A stretch of 5,361 nt of DNA from Halanaerobiales bacterium (GTDB taxonomy: Bacteria; Bacillota; Halanaerobiia; Halanaerobiales; JADQBU01): positions 1-5,361 of the forward strand of contig JADQBU010000188.1 in assembly GCA_016278435.1 (NCBI GenBank). The letters run 5' to 3'. How positions within the stretch are numbered: position 1 is the first letter of the stretch; every line of letters starts with the position of its first letter. Made by a program: the position numbers and the translations under genes. This document shows positions 5,063-5,361 of this stretch, piece after piece. Below the pieces are notes generated by a model. It was not told where the DNA came from. It was given only the letters and a program-made list of their open reading frames with translations, and searched no databases.

Positions 5063-5361
5063 ATGGCAGATTTAGAGAAACTGGCTGATGCTGTGATCAA
5101 GGGTAATCAGGAAATGGCAGTTAATCTTACAAAAAAGGCAGTTGATGAAAATGTTAAGCCTTTAGATATTGTAAATCAGGGTTTGATTGCCGGTATGAAT
5201 GTTGTTGGAAAACGTTTTAAGGCGGGAGATATGTTTGTACCGGAAGTATTAATGTCCGCTAAAACGATGAAGAGTGGGATGGAAATAGTTCAACCTCTGC
5301 TGGTTGAAGGAGAAATGGAAGCAGCAGGAAAAGTGATGCTGGGGACAGTATCCGGTGATTT
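5063..5361 (+). CDS. Methyltransferase cognate corrinoid protein, 3'-truncated by window edge
   Basis: The 99 complete codons seen begin MADLEKLADAVIKGNQEMAV, with AGGAGGT (5049-5055) 7 bases before the ATG. This is the four-helix cap (B12-binding_2) domain of the MtgC/MtbC/MttC-type corrinoid proteins, recognised by GLIAGMNVVGKRFKAGDMFV (40-59), then PEVLMSAKTMKSGM (60-73). The linker then enters the Rossmann domain at GKVMLGTVSGD (89-99). The cobalt-ligand motif DxHxxG should start just past the window end, so it cannot be checked. Such proteins (usually about 210-220 residues) carry a methyl group on Co between a substrate methyltransferase of the MttB/MtgB, MtmB or MtbB type and a second methyltransferase that passes it to tetrahydrofolate or a thiol. 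The preceding BCCT transporter points to a quaternary amine, with glycine betaine the most common case. The substrate is an inference. Confidence 0.93.
   Translation, partial: MADLEKLADAVIKGNQEMAVNLTKKAVDENVKPLDIVNQGLIAGMNVVGKRFKAGDMFVPEVLMSAKTMKSGMEIVQPLLVEGEMEAAGKVMLGTVSGD

Overview
The window looks like a piece of a low-GC, endospore-lineage Firmicute chromosome, most likely an anaerobic Clostridia or Halanaerobiales-type bacterium. The order assignment is an inference from a Spo0A of typical Firmicute sequence, strongly AT-rich spacers, strong AGGAGG ribosome binding sites, and a betaine-type transporter beside a corrinoid methyl-carrier protein. No rRNA, tRNA, CRISPR array or insertion sequence was recognised.

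Left block (1-2367, all + strand). The window opens inside spo0A, the master regulator of sporulation. It is cut exactly at the codon expected to encode the phospho-accepting aspartate. After 69 bases come steA (thiamine-pyrophosphokinase-like fold plus a C-terminal membrane segment) and steB (N-terminal membrane anchor plus coiled coil), 19 bases apart. This is a probable spo0A-steA-steB transcription unit linking the sporulation regulator to envelope or division proteins. The spo0A-steA gap holds a perfect 13-bp inverted repeat whose right arm contains the steA ribosome binding site.

Middle (2373-3344). A TetR-family regulator on the - strand converges on steB with only 5 bases between stop codons. 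Upstream of it is a 306-base, very AT-rich divergent control region. It holds a good sigma-A promoter with an exact TATAAT pointing right, a weaker promoter for the regulator, and several perfect palindromes.

Right block (3345-5361, + strand). A complete BCCT-family (betaine/carnitine/choline) transporter with an intact aromatic substrate box and sodium-site residues is followed by a 28-nt perfect palindrome (terminator or attenuator). Next come a promoter overlapped by a 30-nt perfect palindrome and the first 99 codons of a methyltransferase corrinoid protein. The pairing suggests that a quaternary amine such as glycine betaine is imported for demethylation, not only for osmoprotection.

The most interesting lead is a shared CATG-centred motif. 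TAATCATGATTA lies at the centre of the 30-nt palindrome before the corrinoid gene. An 11/12 copy, TAATCATGTTTA, lies just downstream of the transporter promoter. This suggests one regulator, plausibly the adjacent TetR protein, coordinates uptake and methyl transfer.
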